Of a DNA stretch of 64,000 nt, positions 11,173 through 22,560 are shown piece after piece. This stretch comes from Catonia carolina (taxonomy: Eukaryota; Arthropoda; Insecta; Hemiptera; Achilidae): NCBI GenBank assembly GCA_035578175.1, contig JAQMRL010000003.1, forward strand, positions 25,133,672 to 25,197,671, given 5' to 3'. The translations under genes were made by a program, and so were the position numbers. The first letter of the stretch is position 1. Each line of letters opens with the position of its first letter. Below the pieces are notes generated by a model. The model searched no databases. It saw nothing but the letters and a program-made list of their open reading frames with translations, and was not told the origin of the DNA.

Positions 11173-11281
11173 TAGCGCCCTCTCCTGTGGGAGGATCGGC
11201 GCGGTTTCTGTCCGCTTAATGGTTTTGATAGAGACTGTATCGTCTCTGGTGACCAAGTAACCTACTAACAACAACAACAAC
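10378..11281 (+). mobile_element. 5'-truncated I-like non-LTR retrotransposon with perfect target duplication
   Basis: The insert is bounded by a perfect 11-bp duplication AAACATTAAAC (10367-10377 and 11282-11292). It ends in TACTAACAACAACAACAACA, a (CAA)n tail instead of poly-A. A hairpin AGAGAC-tgtatc-GTCTCT (11230-11247) lies just before the tail. The reading frame is open from the 5' breakpoint, so truncation on arrival rather than decay explains the missing part. An uninterrupted frame and an exact duplication indicate a recent insertion. Confidence 0.9.
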
Positions 11282-11652
11282 AAACATTAAACGTGAATAT
11301 CTCAAAATGTCATTTTTAGTACTTTATGCACCTTTTTCTCAGCTTCCACACAAGGTACAAGGCTGAAATTTTTATGGAGTATGTTAATCGTCCAGTTTTA
11401 TTGATTGAATGTGCCGTTTTAAAAAATATTGAAACTTGTTTTTCGGTGATTTTTCGATGAAAAATAAGGTCACTTTTAAAAAAATTGTGAAAATCAAAAT
11501 TCTTACCAGAATTAAATGCTACACATTAAAATTATGTACCAAACAGTGGCCTTTCATACAAAAAAAAAATTGTAGCTCTTAACTGCAGTGGTTGTTGAGA
11601 AAAAGGTACAAACATTAACACTGCTTAGGATACGGATCCACACTCCCCTTAA

Positions 11653-12900
11653 GTCACACTCTGTTCCATTGAACTCCAACTGACTTTTTGTTAGGCTGTC
11701 ATCCACAGCGGGACTACAACGTGACAGAGCAGGACACGATTACCGAAAGTCATTTGGCTCTGTGCTGTGATCTAGGTTATGCTCCGCCTTTATCTGCAAA
11801 GATAAAGATAAGATTTGCCTTTATCGGAATCTCTAGTTCGTTAAGCTATACTGATTTCTGTATCTACTCTTTAAGAGGAATCGAAAGACACTATTTTTGT
11901 TTCCAAATTCCGACTTTGATTTCTTGACTTCCAGTTTAGAGCACTTCCAGTCAAAACCGGAACTTCCAACCCAATCCAGGCCCACAAAATTTTTGTGTAA
12001 TTATGAATCCAAAAATCGTTTGTTGATATCTCTTGTAGTTTCTGACATCTGTGTGTGACGGACGAAAACAGGAGATAGATGATAATTTTAAAAACTGCCA
12101 CCAAATATATGTCTACTTAATAAACTATTCTAAACAAAAATGTTCTGCCATTTCACCAACAATTTTATAATATTAACACTAATGCACATTTCATGTAGGT
12201 TATACTACATCTACACGTAACCATCTTCATTCGGACGGAAAAATACACTCTAAAATTGACTTACACCGATGATCAACTGAACAGTTTTTAATATGAATGA
12301 TATTCAATAATTTTATTAACGCAGAGAAAATGGTTCAGTCAATGAAAATGAATCTTTTTGAGGCTCAAGTTGGCAACCTTGGAAACACTGTTAGTCAGTT
12401 GTTCTTTCATAATTAATAACAACATAACCTCTTTTGTTCATTAAAAAGTCAGCTACGTTTGAAACGTGTACGCCGGAAGAGCAGCAACCTTCAATGATAA
12501 GATTTTTGCTTTCCCAAGGTGTAAAACAAGCGGAAATTTACTCAGAAATAATTCGGTAAAAAGTTTGAAAACCACAATAATATATCTTGAGTAGAAATAT
12601 TCGAATTAACCCACCACAAAATTAATCTAGACTACCACTATCCAGGTTTCTTTTTCCTTTAACTGTCCAGAAACCTGTAGTACATTTACAAAAGTAATAT
12701 AATTTCAGAGCTGTACTGGCATTCCTACGTTAGTAATAAAGAGTCTACTGCACTGGAAAAGGTCAATACTTTTGTATGTGGGAACGAGTGAGCAGGATAT
12801 CAGAAACCGTACGAATAAGGGTAAAAAATTGTTTGATCTGATCTAGTAAAATATTGATGAGAGCGAAGAAAGTAATGGCTACACCTGTAATGGTTTCTAT
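11653..12900. other. Unique sequence without recognised gene or repeat
   Basis: Open frames on both strands (11688-11927, 11871-12104) lack a family, and the minus-strand one also lacks splice context. Slightly less AT-rich than the surroundings around 11.7-12.0 kb. Confidence 0.35.
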
Positions 12901-12911
12901 AACTACACACA

Positions 12912-13309
12912 CTGCCCAGAGCAGACAGGTGGAGTGTCAAATTATTTACACCCAATCTGTTCGTTGCAGGGCTAAAATAAATAGTTCTGTTTCTTATCAC
13001 ATGGTCAGCCAATTAAATGTCTGAATCATTTAAGGACAGAAGAGGTAGAGGTGTAAAATACACTAATCAGAGTTATCTCCTCTGAAAGTAATGAATTTCA
13101 TTATACAGCCAGACCCTGTGGTGAATGAAGTGAAGGTGTCATTTGCAGAGTGGAAAATATGTGCTTTTCAGAGGGCCCGGCATGCTGATAAGCGTACTTT
13201 TCCACTCAGTGAGGAAGGCTATGGTAAACCACCTCACTCCTCGTTTTACTTAGTAAAACCTCTGCAGGTTCAAACCAGCCTTTCGGCTGTTGACCTAAAC
13301 AACAACAAC
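12912..13309 (+). mobile_element. SINE-like family B, full-length long form
   Basis: Flanked by a perfect 11-bp duplication AACTACACACA (12901-12911 and 13310-13320). It starts with CTGCCC, as the copies at 48348 and 49553 do. It ends in the shared tail GGCTGTTGACCTAAACAACA. A hairpin CAGCC-tttc-GGCTG sits just before the (AAC)n tail. A B-box-like GGTTCAAACC lies near the 3' end. The frame from 13091 reads EVKVSFAEWKICAFQRARHA and stays open to the tail. Confidence 0.9.
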
Positions 13310-13379
13310 AACTACACACAGTATTGAGTGCTTGCAAATGTGCTCTAGGAATAAACAAATACTGGAGGGTTTAGAGATA

Positions 13380-13745
13380 AAACATGTTATGAAGGTCGTG
13401 AAGGGTCCCAAGAGTGGAGTATGAGAAAAATTACGAAATAAGAGAAGGGAATGTTTCTCACGATAACATAGCAGATATAACAGAGACCAGACATTTGGTA
13501 CGGTAATGAGCATATCGAAAGAATGGGAGCATTAGTTTTCCATCCAGAATATACAAGAAGAGGTAGCCCTCGAAAGACATGGATACAGTAAGTCCAAGAC
13601 GCTATTGTATTGAAGAATCTCAGGGATAATGACAGGAAAGGAAGAGAGAAGACGATAGGCTGTAGGATGCGAGAAGCGGAGAAATCTCTAGGACCCTGGA
13701 AAAAATAAGTAATGGAGAGGCTGAACAGCCTCAGCACAACTTCTT
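13380..13745 (+). pseudogene. LINE C-terminal remnant
   Basis: Decayed frames read ERMGALVFHPEY and SPRKTWIQ, then QDAIVLKNLRDNDRKGRE after a stop. This is the HVxRM...GRPRKTWxQxVxxD type of tail found at the end of insect LINE polyproteins. Stops and small indels throughout. Upstream domains are absent. It begins about 60 bp after the family B element. Confidence 0.5.
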
Positions 13746-13769
13746 CAGGGATCCAACAAACTCAACGTT

Positions 13770-14910
13770 ACTTCTCAGAGTAGTACCTGATGAAGCTTCC
13801 AGATAGATCGTGCGCTTAACGAAGAATGCACATCTACATTAGGATGTAAGTGAATTCTATTACAAAATATAATCTTAGGTTGCAAATATAAGAATATCTG
13901 ATGTCTTACCGCCTTCTAAATAACATTATAACCTCATTAAGTAATCAATATCAATATTATTTGACACGAATAAATTTTAGTAATAAACAGAATCAAACTA
14001 CAATATTAAATAGTAATGTAAATAGTAAATAATAACTACGACTTAAAAGTATTACGTAAATGTAGAAATTTCCAATATAATTTACACACAGCAGGCCTAA
14101 AATACGAGATTAAAAAAATATAAACAATTTATTAAATATTATTATTTTCCAATATCCTTTCGTCTTTTGATAAAAATAAAATAAAAATAATATAGTAATA
14201 AAAATACAATAAACTACCAAAAAACATGTTTACAAGATGCTTTATTAAAGAAAGATTTATGGCATTTAAAAAAAATCGTTAATTTAAAGAAATAAAAATA
14301 AAAATCGTTATTTACAGTATAAACGTATGTTTAAAATATTGCTCAATACTTGTTTTCTTTACGCAAGTAAATAAACGTATGAAATGTTTCCGGTGATACG
14401 CCAAACACGTACGGGCACTGACCGAGGATAAAATGAATAGAATGTATCTTTGCAAAGAAGCCAATAATAAAATTAACTACTGAAAACTATTCCGATACTT
14501 TCTATCACAAGAAACTCACTCAAAAACCGCACGACACAGAGCAAAACTAGATTAAACACAACTTTTCCATCAAAAGATAAACAAACAATAAAAATAGTGA
14601 AGAAAATATCAGAATGTACCACCAATACTATTCGGTAACTACGGACTGATTAAAACAATTTACATAAGCGCCTATTTAAATAGGAAATGCCACGACCAAG
14701 AGATTATGACAAAACAAAAACGCAATTCATTATTTTAATAATTTGTAATAATACACAACGCAAATTGCTATGTAATGATTACAACGGTAAGCCACGCTCA
14801 GAATATTAACCGAACTGATAAAACATTATTAATTTCGACTACAGTGCATTACAAAAGTATGTACCAATATTTTAAAACAAAACGCTTATTATTCTACGAA
14901 CGTTTATAAT
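13770..14910. other. AT-rich sequence without recognised features
   Basis: About 1.1 kb of strongly AT-rich sequence. No open frame or shared repeat is recognised. Confidence 0.4.
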
Positions 14911-14917
14911 AAAAATC

Positions 14918-15480
14918 TATACGTCTATATAAAAATGAATATTTGTTTGCCCCTTATGGCTTTTTTATCTGTTCAATAGATTTAAATCAAATTTTATTTA
15001 TATATTACTCAGTTTTTGGAACAGGTTTTAAGCTTTTGGAAACCTCGATCTGTAAAAAGAAAGGTAGGGACTAGTAATGTTGTTTTTGTGCTTTCGAAAA
15101 ATTCAGATGTTCGACTTTAAAATACAGATGTTTAAAACAAAGGACAAATAAAAACAGATGTTTTTTTATGAATCAAGGTACAAGTTTACACGAAAATTCA
15201 AAGGTGAAGATGTCTGTTGCCACGCATCCCAATTATCCCGACAGATGTCTTAAGAATTCAAGCGTTCAGTTTCCGGGGCGACTAGTTTTAGCGCTGCCCA
15301 TCAACAAAGCACAGGGAAAATCGCTACAAGTTTGCGAAATAAATTTGGAAAATCCATGTTTCTCAGATGGACAGCTGTACGTGGGTAACTCACGCGTCGG
15401 AAAGCCTTCCGATTTAATCGTGTACGCACCAGATGGAAAAACAAAAAAATATTGTATGCTCACAGTTTGTTTTTGAAGAC
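14918..15480 (+). mobile_element. Helitron remnant (5' end joined to helicase C terminus)
   Basis: The left end CTATATAAAAATGAATATTT followed by TTTGCC is the form I associate with 5' ends of arthropod Helitrons (from memory). About 250 bp later the C-terminal helicase frame appears, so nearly all of the Rep/helicase gene is deleted. I could not identify the 3' hairpin and CTRR end. Confidence 0.55.
15168..15476 (+). pseudogene. Helitron/PIF1-like helicase C-terminal fragment
   Basis: An open frame of about 100 codons. It contains LALPINKAQGKSLQ, matching the conserved INK(S/A)QGQTL segment, then LENPCFSDGQLYVGNSRV, matching the final H/DGQLYVA.SRV helicase motif, then GKPSDLIVYAPDGKTK. This is the superfamily-1 PIF1-type helicase domain of Helitron transposases, which unwinds DNA during rolling-circle transposition. 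Walker A and B motifs and the Rep nickase are absent, so the product would be inactive. The substitution of Asn for the usual Ala/Cys before SRV is a further sign of decay. The frame starts at an ATG at 15168, but that is a chance start. Confidence 0.8.
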
Positions 15481-15654
15481 TACATTTACGTCCTTAAAGA
15501 TTTGTTTTGTAGAATCAAAGTCACAAGAAAATTTTCGGAGACTTAATTTTCTACCCGTACTTTTAATATAAGTGAAAATGATTAGACATGTTATAGGGAG
15601 AGGTATCTGTTTTAATACAAAACTATTAGCATTAACATTAATTCGCGCGTTTGT

Positions 15655-15795
15655 GTGGTGGTTAGCGCAACTGGGTTCAATGACATGGAACCATAGAACT
15701 CACATCTTGGGAACTCTATTATATAGAGTTCTATGCATGGAACCTGGGTTCGCTTTCCGGTCAGGTTTGACGTTTTATTCATCTACATAACATTT
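15655..15795 (+). mobile_element. Possible tRNA-derived SINE fragment
   Basis: An A-box-like GTGGTGGTTAGCGCAACTGG and a B-box-like GGGTTCGCTTTCCGG lie about 90 bp apart. The insert between them contains an imperfect duplication of AGAACTC. No tail is shared with the other SINEs, so the call is weak. Confidence 0.35.
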
Positions 15796-17074
15796 CATAT
15801 ATCATTACTTACGCACAAAGCTTAACACGTTGACTGTATCTGCAAAGACGCACTGTCGCGGACTGTGTGGCCCAAATATGTGTCACACTTGTCTTTAAAA
15901 ATGGGCCTCGTGCATCAAAAATGAGTCACAGTACATTACTCATTTTTAAGTCGAGTATTACTAATGTGATTTCAAAAGCTATGGTTTCAGAGAGTGACAT
16001 TGTACACTTAGCCTGTTCAAATAGTTGGCCTTTTTCAAACATTAGGATGTTGCGTATACTGGTAGTTTTTCTTGTTGTCCTGTACTAGAATGCTGCTATT
16101 ATTTGAAATTTTATTATTTCTAATGCTTACTTCGGTTGATTGAAATAGTCTAGAATACTTTGCAACTAAAAATAGTTGTACATTTTTTATTGTGACGCAA
16201 AAATGGGTCACATGGCTCTGAAATATAAAATCATTCCAGCAGGCCATGTGATCCAAAAGTGTGCCACAACATTATTTTATAAAAAAATTAATATTTGATA
16301 TTAAATAAAATAATTAAAATAGCAAGAATAATGAATAAAATGTGAAAACATAAAAAACGATGTTTTATTTACTTAGTTTTAAATGGCATTACTGAATTTA
16401 TCTTTTATTTTATTCAGTTATTTTCTACTCAATAGGAATATTGGAAAGCAGTGGGAAAGTGTTCAGTATAAAAGAGTGCTTGGCTGAAGAGAAGTAATTT
16501 ATACTAGCGAATTACGGCCGACATGTACGCTATAATTTTAATTTATTAATAGACAAATAATAATAATATTTGACACCTTTCAAATCCGATGAAATGAAAA
16601 GTGAAACATGGTTTCCTTCACTTTTACGAGTAGAAGAACTAAAACAAAATAAATTTAAAAAAATAGTAAATACTCGAGCCAAGAGATGTGTGGTAACGAT
16701 TTACAACTGTTATCTTATGTCATACATACTTTTTAGATAGCGTGCACTCGATGCACTGTAGTACAGTATTATGCCACGACACAAAAAACCATGTAAAATA
16801 GGGACAACTTAGGCTACTAATTATTTCTGTAAAAACGAGAAAAATGTTAGATTATAACGCCATTTAATGCTAATATAAACTGATTACATATCAACAGCAA
16901 CTTTATACGCAATAAAATTAAAATTTTTATTGAACGTGTTTTTTGTATATAAATTCGTTCAAATCAAACACATTTTTAAAATACGTTCAATGAATATGAT
17001 CGACGAAAAAATGAATATTAAACGTATAAATAATTTTTTAAAGATAAGAAAAACCTACATCAAATTCCATTAGT
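15796..17074. other. AT-rich sequence; no supported gene
   Basis: A stretch from 15825 (TTAACACGTTGACTG) to about 16270 has GTGTGGCCCAAATATGTGTC near one end and GGCCATGTGATCC near the other. It might be a TTAA-type MITE, but I could not find a matching inverted end. The rest is AT-rich. Confidence 0.3.
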
Positions 17075-17354
17075 ACAGTCAGATTTAGCAACTGACAAGA
17101 AACTCTTACTTTCTCTTGCCCTACATGAAATTATGTCAGTTACGTTTTTAAGTACATTTTCGAAATAGATTTTATCACCATAAATACACAATTTCAGGTC
17201 CCGTAAGCCCAAAAAACATAATTTTACCGATTGGTGTGTGCGTGTTAAAACGCCTTCTATGTGAATAAAATAACTTAAACGGAAAATCGTACGAATCTGA
17301 AACTTTGAACTTAAGTTAGATACCACGTGTGTATGTGTGTGTGTGCGCGCGCGA

Positions 17355-17391
<37 letters not shown>

Positions 17392-18147
17392 CTGTGAACA
17401 GAATATCTCAAGAACGGAACATCGTACGAACTTGAAACTTAAGTTAGACACCACTACCGCACCCGACACGATCATTTTCATCAAATCGGTCAACCGGAAG
17501 TAGTAGTTTATTCGTGTAATTTTTCACTTTTTTGCAATTTTCTCAAAAACGGGTCCTAAGATTTTTTTAAAAAATCGCCTGGTTTACTAAATTTGTTATG
17601 CTTTACAAGATAGCGTCATGTCTGCTGTAATTCTTGGAGAGGGTGTTTTCACGTAAAAAATTGTTTTTTAAAGATTGCGGCTTTAATATGCATTTTACCG
17701 CAAAAATAAAAAAAAATACAATAAAAGTTGTAGAGAATTTAAAATCGTACAACTTTTATTTTAAACATTTTTTTTGTATAACCCTTAGTTTAGCGGTAAT
17801 TAAGCGATTTTCTGTTTTTTTATCACGAAAACGTGTGAAAAATCGTTTTTTTAAGATTTCGACCTTAGTAAGTACTACTGAGTATGTATTAATACTGCAT
17901 TTTACGACAAAAGTGATTTAGAGCACTTTTTCTACAGAGCCTATTTTAGCGTGAAAGAGTAATTTTCCGTATTTTTAAGCCAAACTAAAGTTTATTTTCA
18001 TTTTGCGTCTTTCACTCATGATTAAAATAAGGTTATGTTTTTTGAGGTTCGTTTTTTTCTAATGTTTTATTACTAATTTTAGCTTATATTGGTCATTATT
18101 TGCATTGGCAAGAGAAAGTTGTGTGAGTGTTTCACACCAGATTTTTC
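17075..18147. mobile_element. Family A repeat, copy A2 (uninterrupted)
   Basis: The most complete copy, with no nested insertion. ACTTTCTCTTGCC near the left end (17107-17119) recurs inverted at the right end (GGCAAGAGAAAGT, 18107-18119), with weaker similarity outside. A local duplication surrounds the GT tract: ATCGTACGAATCTGAAACTT before it and ATCGTACGAACTTGAAACTT after it. No open frame of significance. Superfamily unknown. Confidence 0.65.
17322..17388. repeat. (GT)n/(GC)n microsatellite in family A
   Basis: Compound GT repeat with a short GCGCGCGCG interruption, in the same position of the element as the TG tract at 5988-6020. Confidence 0.9.
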
Positions 18148-18642
18148 ATTAAGGTTATGTCTTTGTAACTACAGTTACAAAGAATGAACTCAGTATTTCA
18201 AGTATATCAAAACACAAAAAAATCTTACAAAACCCATTTGTGATTCCAGTTGATAATAATACTAGAGAACTTCAAGTTAAACCCCATATCAGTAAACATA
18301 ATCGAATTCATATAAAAAAGAATTATTATTATTATAATTCTTATAATACTGCGTTACATAATTTGCGCTGTGTCGAGTAGGTTGTGCTGTCTCAAAAAAC
18401 CACAGCTGTTTCTTCATTAGTAATTACATTTCTACAAAAATCGTTTAACAACATTTTGCGTCTAGTTAACATATAACCTTAACCCTAGAGCCGGCAATCG
18501 TCGATTTTGAGACGATGTTACCGCTTCTTGAACCGGTCGCGTCACAAAATCGGATTTGCTTCATAGCATTGCAATGTTGTCGTTTTAGTTTTGATTTCAT
18601 CTATAGACAGCGTTGCTGTTTTGTACAATAGTTTAGTAATAT

Positions 18643-19172
18643 TTTTTTTTTTAATTTCTAATATGTGTACGTTGCAATCTGTTCAATTCAGAACAATAAG
18701 CAACCCCATGACCCAATGAGATGAGGATGATGTGTATGAAGTGAAAATGAGGTGTAGTCTTGTACAGACTCAGGTCAACCATTCCTGAGAGAGTATGGTT
18801 AATTGAAGCCCAACCATCAAAGTACACCGGCAACCACTGTCTAGTATTCAAATCCGTATAAAAGTAACTACCTTTACTAGGATTTGAACCAGGAACCTTC
18901 GTCTCCGAAATGTTGTTTAGGTCATCAGCCAAAAGGCTGGTTTGAACCTGCAGAGGTTTTACTAAATATAACGAGGAGTGAGGTGGTTTACCATTGCCTT
19001 CCTCACTGAGTGGAAAAGTATGCTTATCAGCATGCCGGGCCCTCTGAAAAGCATATATATTTTACACTCTGCAAATGACACTTTCACTTCATTCACCACA
19101 GCGTCTCCGAAAATCAGCTGTTAAACAGCTGATTTTGGCGACGACTTTACCTCTAGACCAACCCGGTGGGTT
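18643..19172 (-). mobile_element. tRNA-derived SINE, family C, carrying a nested family B
   Basis: Flanked by a perfect 12-bp duplication GTTTAGTAATAT (18631-18642 and 19173-19184). The reverse complement has an A box TGGTCTAGAGG and a B box GGTTCAAATCC in a tRNA-like head. A body ending in CAGATTGCAACGTACACATA and poly-A follows. Removing the nested insert (18911-19112) leaves about 330 bp, the length of the copy at 43835-44165. Confidence 0.9.
18911..19101 (-). mobile_element. SINE-like family B, short form, nested in SINE C
   Basis: Flanked by a perfect 11-bp duplication CGTCTCCGAAA (18900-18910 and 19102-19112). The host SINE reads through once it is removed. The 5' end is CTGTGGTGAATGAAGTG and the 3' end CCTAAACAACA, 191 bp. 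The start is the same as in the copy at 58963 and within a few bases of that at 6550. Confidence 0.93.
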
Positions 19173-19789
19173 GTTTAGTAATATATAAAGTAAATGTTTA
19201 CGTGTATAATACAATAGTTTTAGTTGCATATTCTGCCAGTTTTTCTGTTGAAACAACGCTATCCTAGAGCTGAATTTGGTTATTTCTTGGCTTACATGAT
19301 GTGTTTTTGTACATATTTCTTCAGTTTTTAGCATACGAGTAGAATCGTTTTTTTGGTTTTATTTTTAAATAAACATTATAAGTAACGATTCGTATTTAAT
19401 GAATTTTGAAAGTAGAGCATAAACAAGTTTTAAATAGTATCAACTGAAATTTTAGAAAAATATTTGTCTAAAAATTATTTTCAAATAGCTTCAACATCCC
19501 TAACTGTCAGATTAAAATTTCAATAATGTATTTATTCTATTTTCCTAAATTTTCTTGTTAATTTGATACGTCACGTGATAAGGTTTGTGATTTACAGCAA
19601 ATTTTTAATGATTTCTTTACGGTTCGATGACCCCTATGCTAGAAATTCTCTGCCGGTCAAGAAAAATGTTATTTAATGTAAAATATGTGAATCTTTACGC
19701 GCGAAAAGTACTAGTGGACAGTGCTACCACATCACCAATACAAACTTAACTAAAAATATCACGGTAGGCCGCATGCTATATATAGTAGC

Positions 19790-19965
19790 ACCCTGGCCCA
19801 TCGGTACAGCGGTCAATGCAACAGACTTCCATGCCAGGGATCCCGGGTTCTATTCCCCATCAGGGTCGGAATTTTTTTACCACTCATTTTGAACTATCAC
19901 CCTTCATCATAGCCTTTCAACCCTTTCACAGGTCATCAATAAAACTTGAATGGTATCCACCGGGC
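19790..19965 (+). mobile_element. Possible tRNA-derived SINE
   Basis: GCCCATCGGTACAGCGG is A-box-like, and GGGTTCTATTCCCCATC is B-box-like about 45 bp later. A pyrimidine-rich body follows. No close second copy is in the window. Confidence 0.4.
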
Positions 19966-21949
19966 CCATTTTTGCAAAAAAGTAAACAATTATGAAAAAA
20001 ATGATATTGTATAAGTTAAATGATTGTCTAACAAAAGAAAATATTTTGTAAGTTTACACTATTTAAGTGTAATGGATTAAAACCTTGCAAAAAATGACTA
20101 ATGTAAACAAATCACAACGCACGTTCAATGAACCAAATAGCTGAACGCAAAACATATTTATTATTTGTAAACATCTTACAACACGATGCATGCAAACGAA
20201 GGAAACATAAATAAATAAACTTTATTATTCGTAATAATATTCATTATACTTAAATGACAAGTCAAAATTTGAGGTAAGAAATTGTAAGGTTATCCTACTG
20301 CACGAACGCATAGGAATAAAATTCCCTGCTTCATTCTAATGAAATACATAAAGCGCATTAAATTATAAAATCCGATAAAACGATTACCGAAATACAGCGC
20401 GCCAAAGTTTAAACAGCATTTGTGAGATATCTCGTCGATGCCCATGATAAAAGGGTCTATGTGCAAAACAGCTAGACATTAAACCAAAGAAGAAAGACTA
20501 AGATATAAATGAAAACATTCGTAACGATGTTACCGAGGAAGTTTTAATTTAATAATTTTGTTCAAGTGATTCCATACTCTTAAACAAATGACGCAAGTTT
20601 TAAGATAAGAATATTTTCTCAGCTATTAAAACACATTACTTTTTATTTTCAGTTCAAACAATAAAGTGTTAAGCATTTCTTTAGCCTTAATTCTACATTC
20701 CGTAACGCAGATCCGAACAGATCTTGCAAAAAAAGGAAAGGTTTTCCATTTTATAACTTAAAACGAAATTTTGAAAAAAATTCATAATTCCGAAATAAAA
20801 GTTCTTATATACTATAAAAAAGGTGCTTCTAAAGTAAGCAGATAATTTTTATTAAAAAATGTAACTAAAGGAAATCTTTCATGCTCTAACAATGAAACAA
20901 TTTTCCTATGGAAAAACGACCTCGACCTTTACTATCAGAATGGTTTATATTTACGCCGTATTTTTTTTATTGCACAACCCGAAAGAAATTTTGCAGTTAT
21001 TGATACTATTACGTCACAAATTCGCTCCATTAAGGTTAGTATAAAGCTATGTGTCACTATGATTAATAGATATATTATAAAGCTTTCAAAATAATTTCAA
21101 AACTAATATGATCCATATGCACGGTTATAATCAGAAACGAATGAAATTTACAAGTGTACGTATTGTTATGAATTAAAAAATGTGCGTTGTTCAAAAGTTC
21201 TTTGCCCTCCTATAAGTAACATAAAGCCATTTGCTTAATAGCTAATGTTTTATTAAATTTTGACAAAAAAGTAATTAATACGAATAGAATCTTAAATTAG
21301 AAATAAACGTTACGAGAAAAATTAAACAATAAATATCATCAATGATAAAGAGAAACCAACAAAACACCTGTGTCACAATAATACGACGTAGATTCGCGCT
21401 TAGTTGAACCTTCAGCAACTTGATCACAAAGCATCAATAAGTTTACAACTTCACCTAACGCTAAGTAGGCCTACATAGTCCACCACGAACGAATTCGATT
21501 TCTAACGTACTGGCAATAAAACTAAACAAAAAAAAACCTCAACCGCGATTAAATTTTACGGTCTTTAAATTTAATAGATTCGTTAATCGAGTGAACGGTA
21601 TGCTTGTGGTACTTAAACTGAAACTAAAGAAGAAACTTTTGCAGCCGTGTAGAAAATTAGAAAACAGAAATAGAAATCCAGTAGCGTGACGACTGACGAT
21701 AAATTAATGGGGGAGTAGAAGTTGTATAATATTACTCTCACACTACATATATACCAAGACCCATACCTAATTTAACACATTCAAACATACCTTTAAATTC
21801 TTCGATCAAATGTGACAGCCTTGATTCGGTAATATTTCAGTCAACATCAACAGAGAATTTCAAAATCCTCTTGCAAACCAATCCATCAACATAGAATCCT
21901 GATTACTTTTAATGTTCACAGTTACTTCAACCAATTCTACTGCGCTCCT
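19966..21949. other. AT-rich intergenic sequence
   Basis: About 2 kb. No gene, RNA or shared repeat recognised. Confidence 0.4.
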
Positions 21950-21954
21950 AGTTT

Positions 21955-22560
21955 TCTAAGTCACGATACACAAAAAATTATTAAGTTAAATGGTAGAAAA
22001 CGCTTTGAGCGGTTTACAACGATACCATTTTCCAGAATAAACCCGTCGGATAAACACTGACCAACCCTAACACAAATGGAACGGTCATCAGGAAATTCTT
22101 TAATGAACACTAAACATATCTTCACGGATTCCCACACTTGCAAAACATAAGGAATTCTTCTTGGTCAAGCTGTGTCATACGTCTTGTGTAGGTTAAAAAA
22201 CACAACCACGAGGCGCTGTCACCGTACAAATTCACGTACAACCGCCTCTAGAACTATAAAGTGGTTTGACGAGGACCTCTCTCTGCGAAAACCGCTTTTC
22301 TCACGAGTTATGAGATCATTCTTTCCCGTATACGTGAGACGACAATTCTTCCAGCACAATGCAAACGATACTCGTTAAGGAGGTGGGGCAATAACTGTAT
22401 GCCAAAATTTTGTACTTTCCTAGTTTAAGTAAGGGGATAAACAAAAGCTTCTTTCAAATTTACTGGTAGTTGGCAATCGTCATATCTCTTGTAACAATAC
22501 ATTTCATTAAAGATAGGCTATGAATGCGTTGCCTCATTCCAGAATCTAGTAGGTGTGTCA
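21955..22560 (-). pseudogene. Decayed LINE reverse transcriptase
   Basis: Reading the minus strand across frames gives, in order: KLGKYKILAYSYCPTSLTSI (the 'Y.PISLTS' block), FRREEVLVKP (from 'GFR..RST'), VFFNLHKTYDTAW (the FFDL.KAYDT block holding the first catalytic Asp position), and VRVGQCLSDGFILENGI (the block before GVPQGSVLS, here mutated). The order and spacing are those of fingers and palm of a jockey/I-superclade reverse transcriptase. The catalytic (F/Y)ADD block is not found. Many stops and frameshifts indicate an old copy. Confidence 0.65.

Larger units (their letters stand above)
10059..11648. mobile_element. Second TTAA-type inverted-repeat element, split by an I-like LINE
   Basis: The left end reads GTTAGGGGGAGAGTGGA (10054-10070). 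The right end reads TCCACACTCCCC followed by TTAA (11649-11652). The ends match in inverted orientation, with the left TTAA mutated to TTAG. Removing the LINE and one copy of its target duplication leaves about 675 bp, close to the 745-bp element at 1536-2280. Both have a similar AAAATCGATTTTTC stretch near the left end. Superfamily uncertain (Kolobok-like suspected). Confidence 0.45.

Noticed and set aside
15825..16270. A TTAA-type MITE beginning TTAACACGTTGACTG
   Set aside because: No matching inverted end was found on the right. The GTGTGGCC/GGCCATGTG similarity is too loose.
18478..18560. piggyBac-type left end TTAACCCTAGAGCCGGCAAT
   Set aside because: Only one end is seen. No inverted partner before the next TTAA sites.
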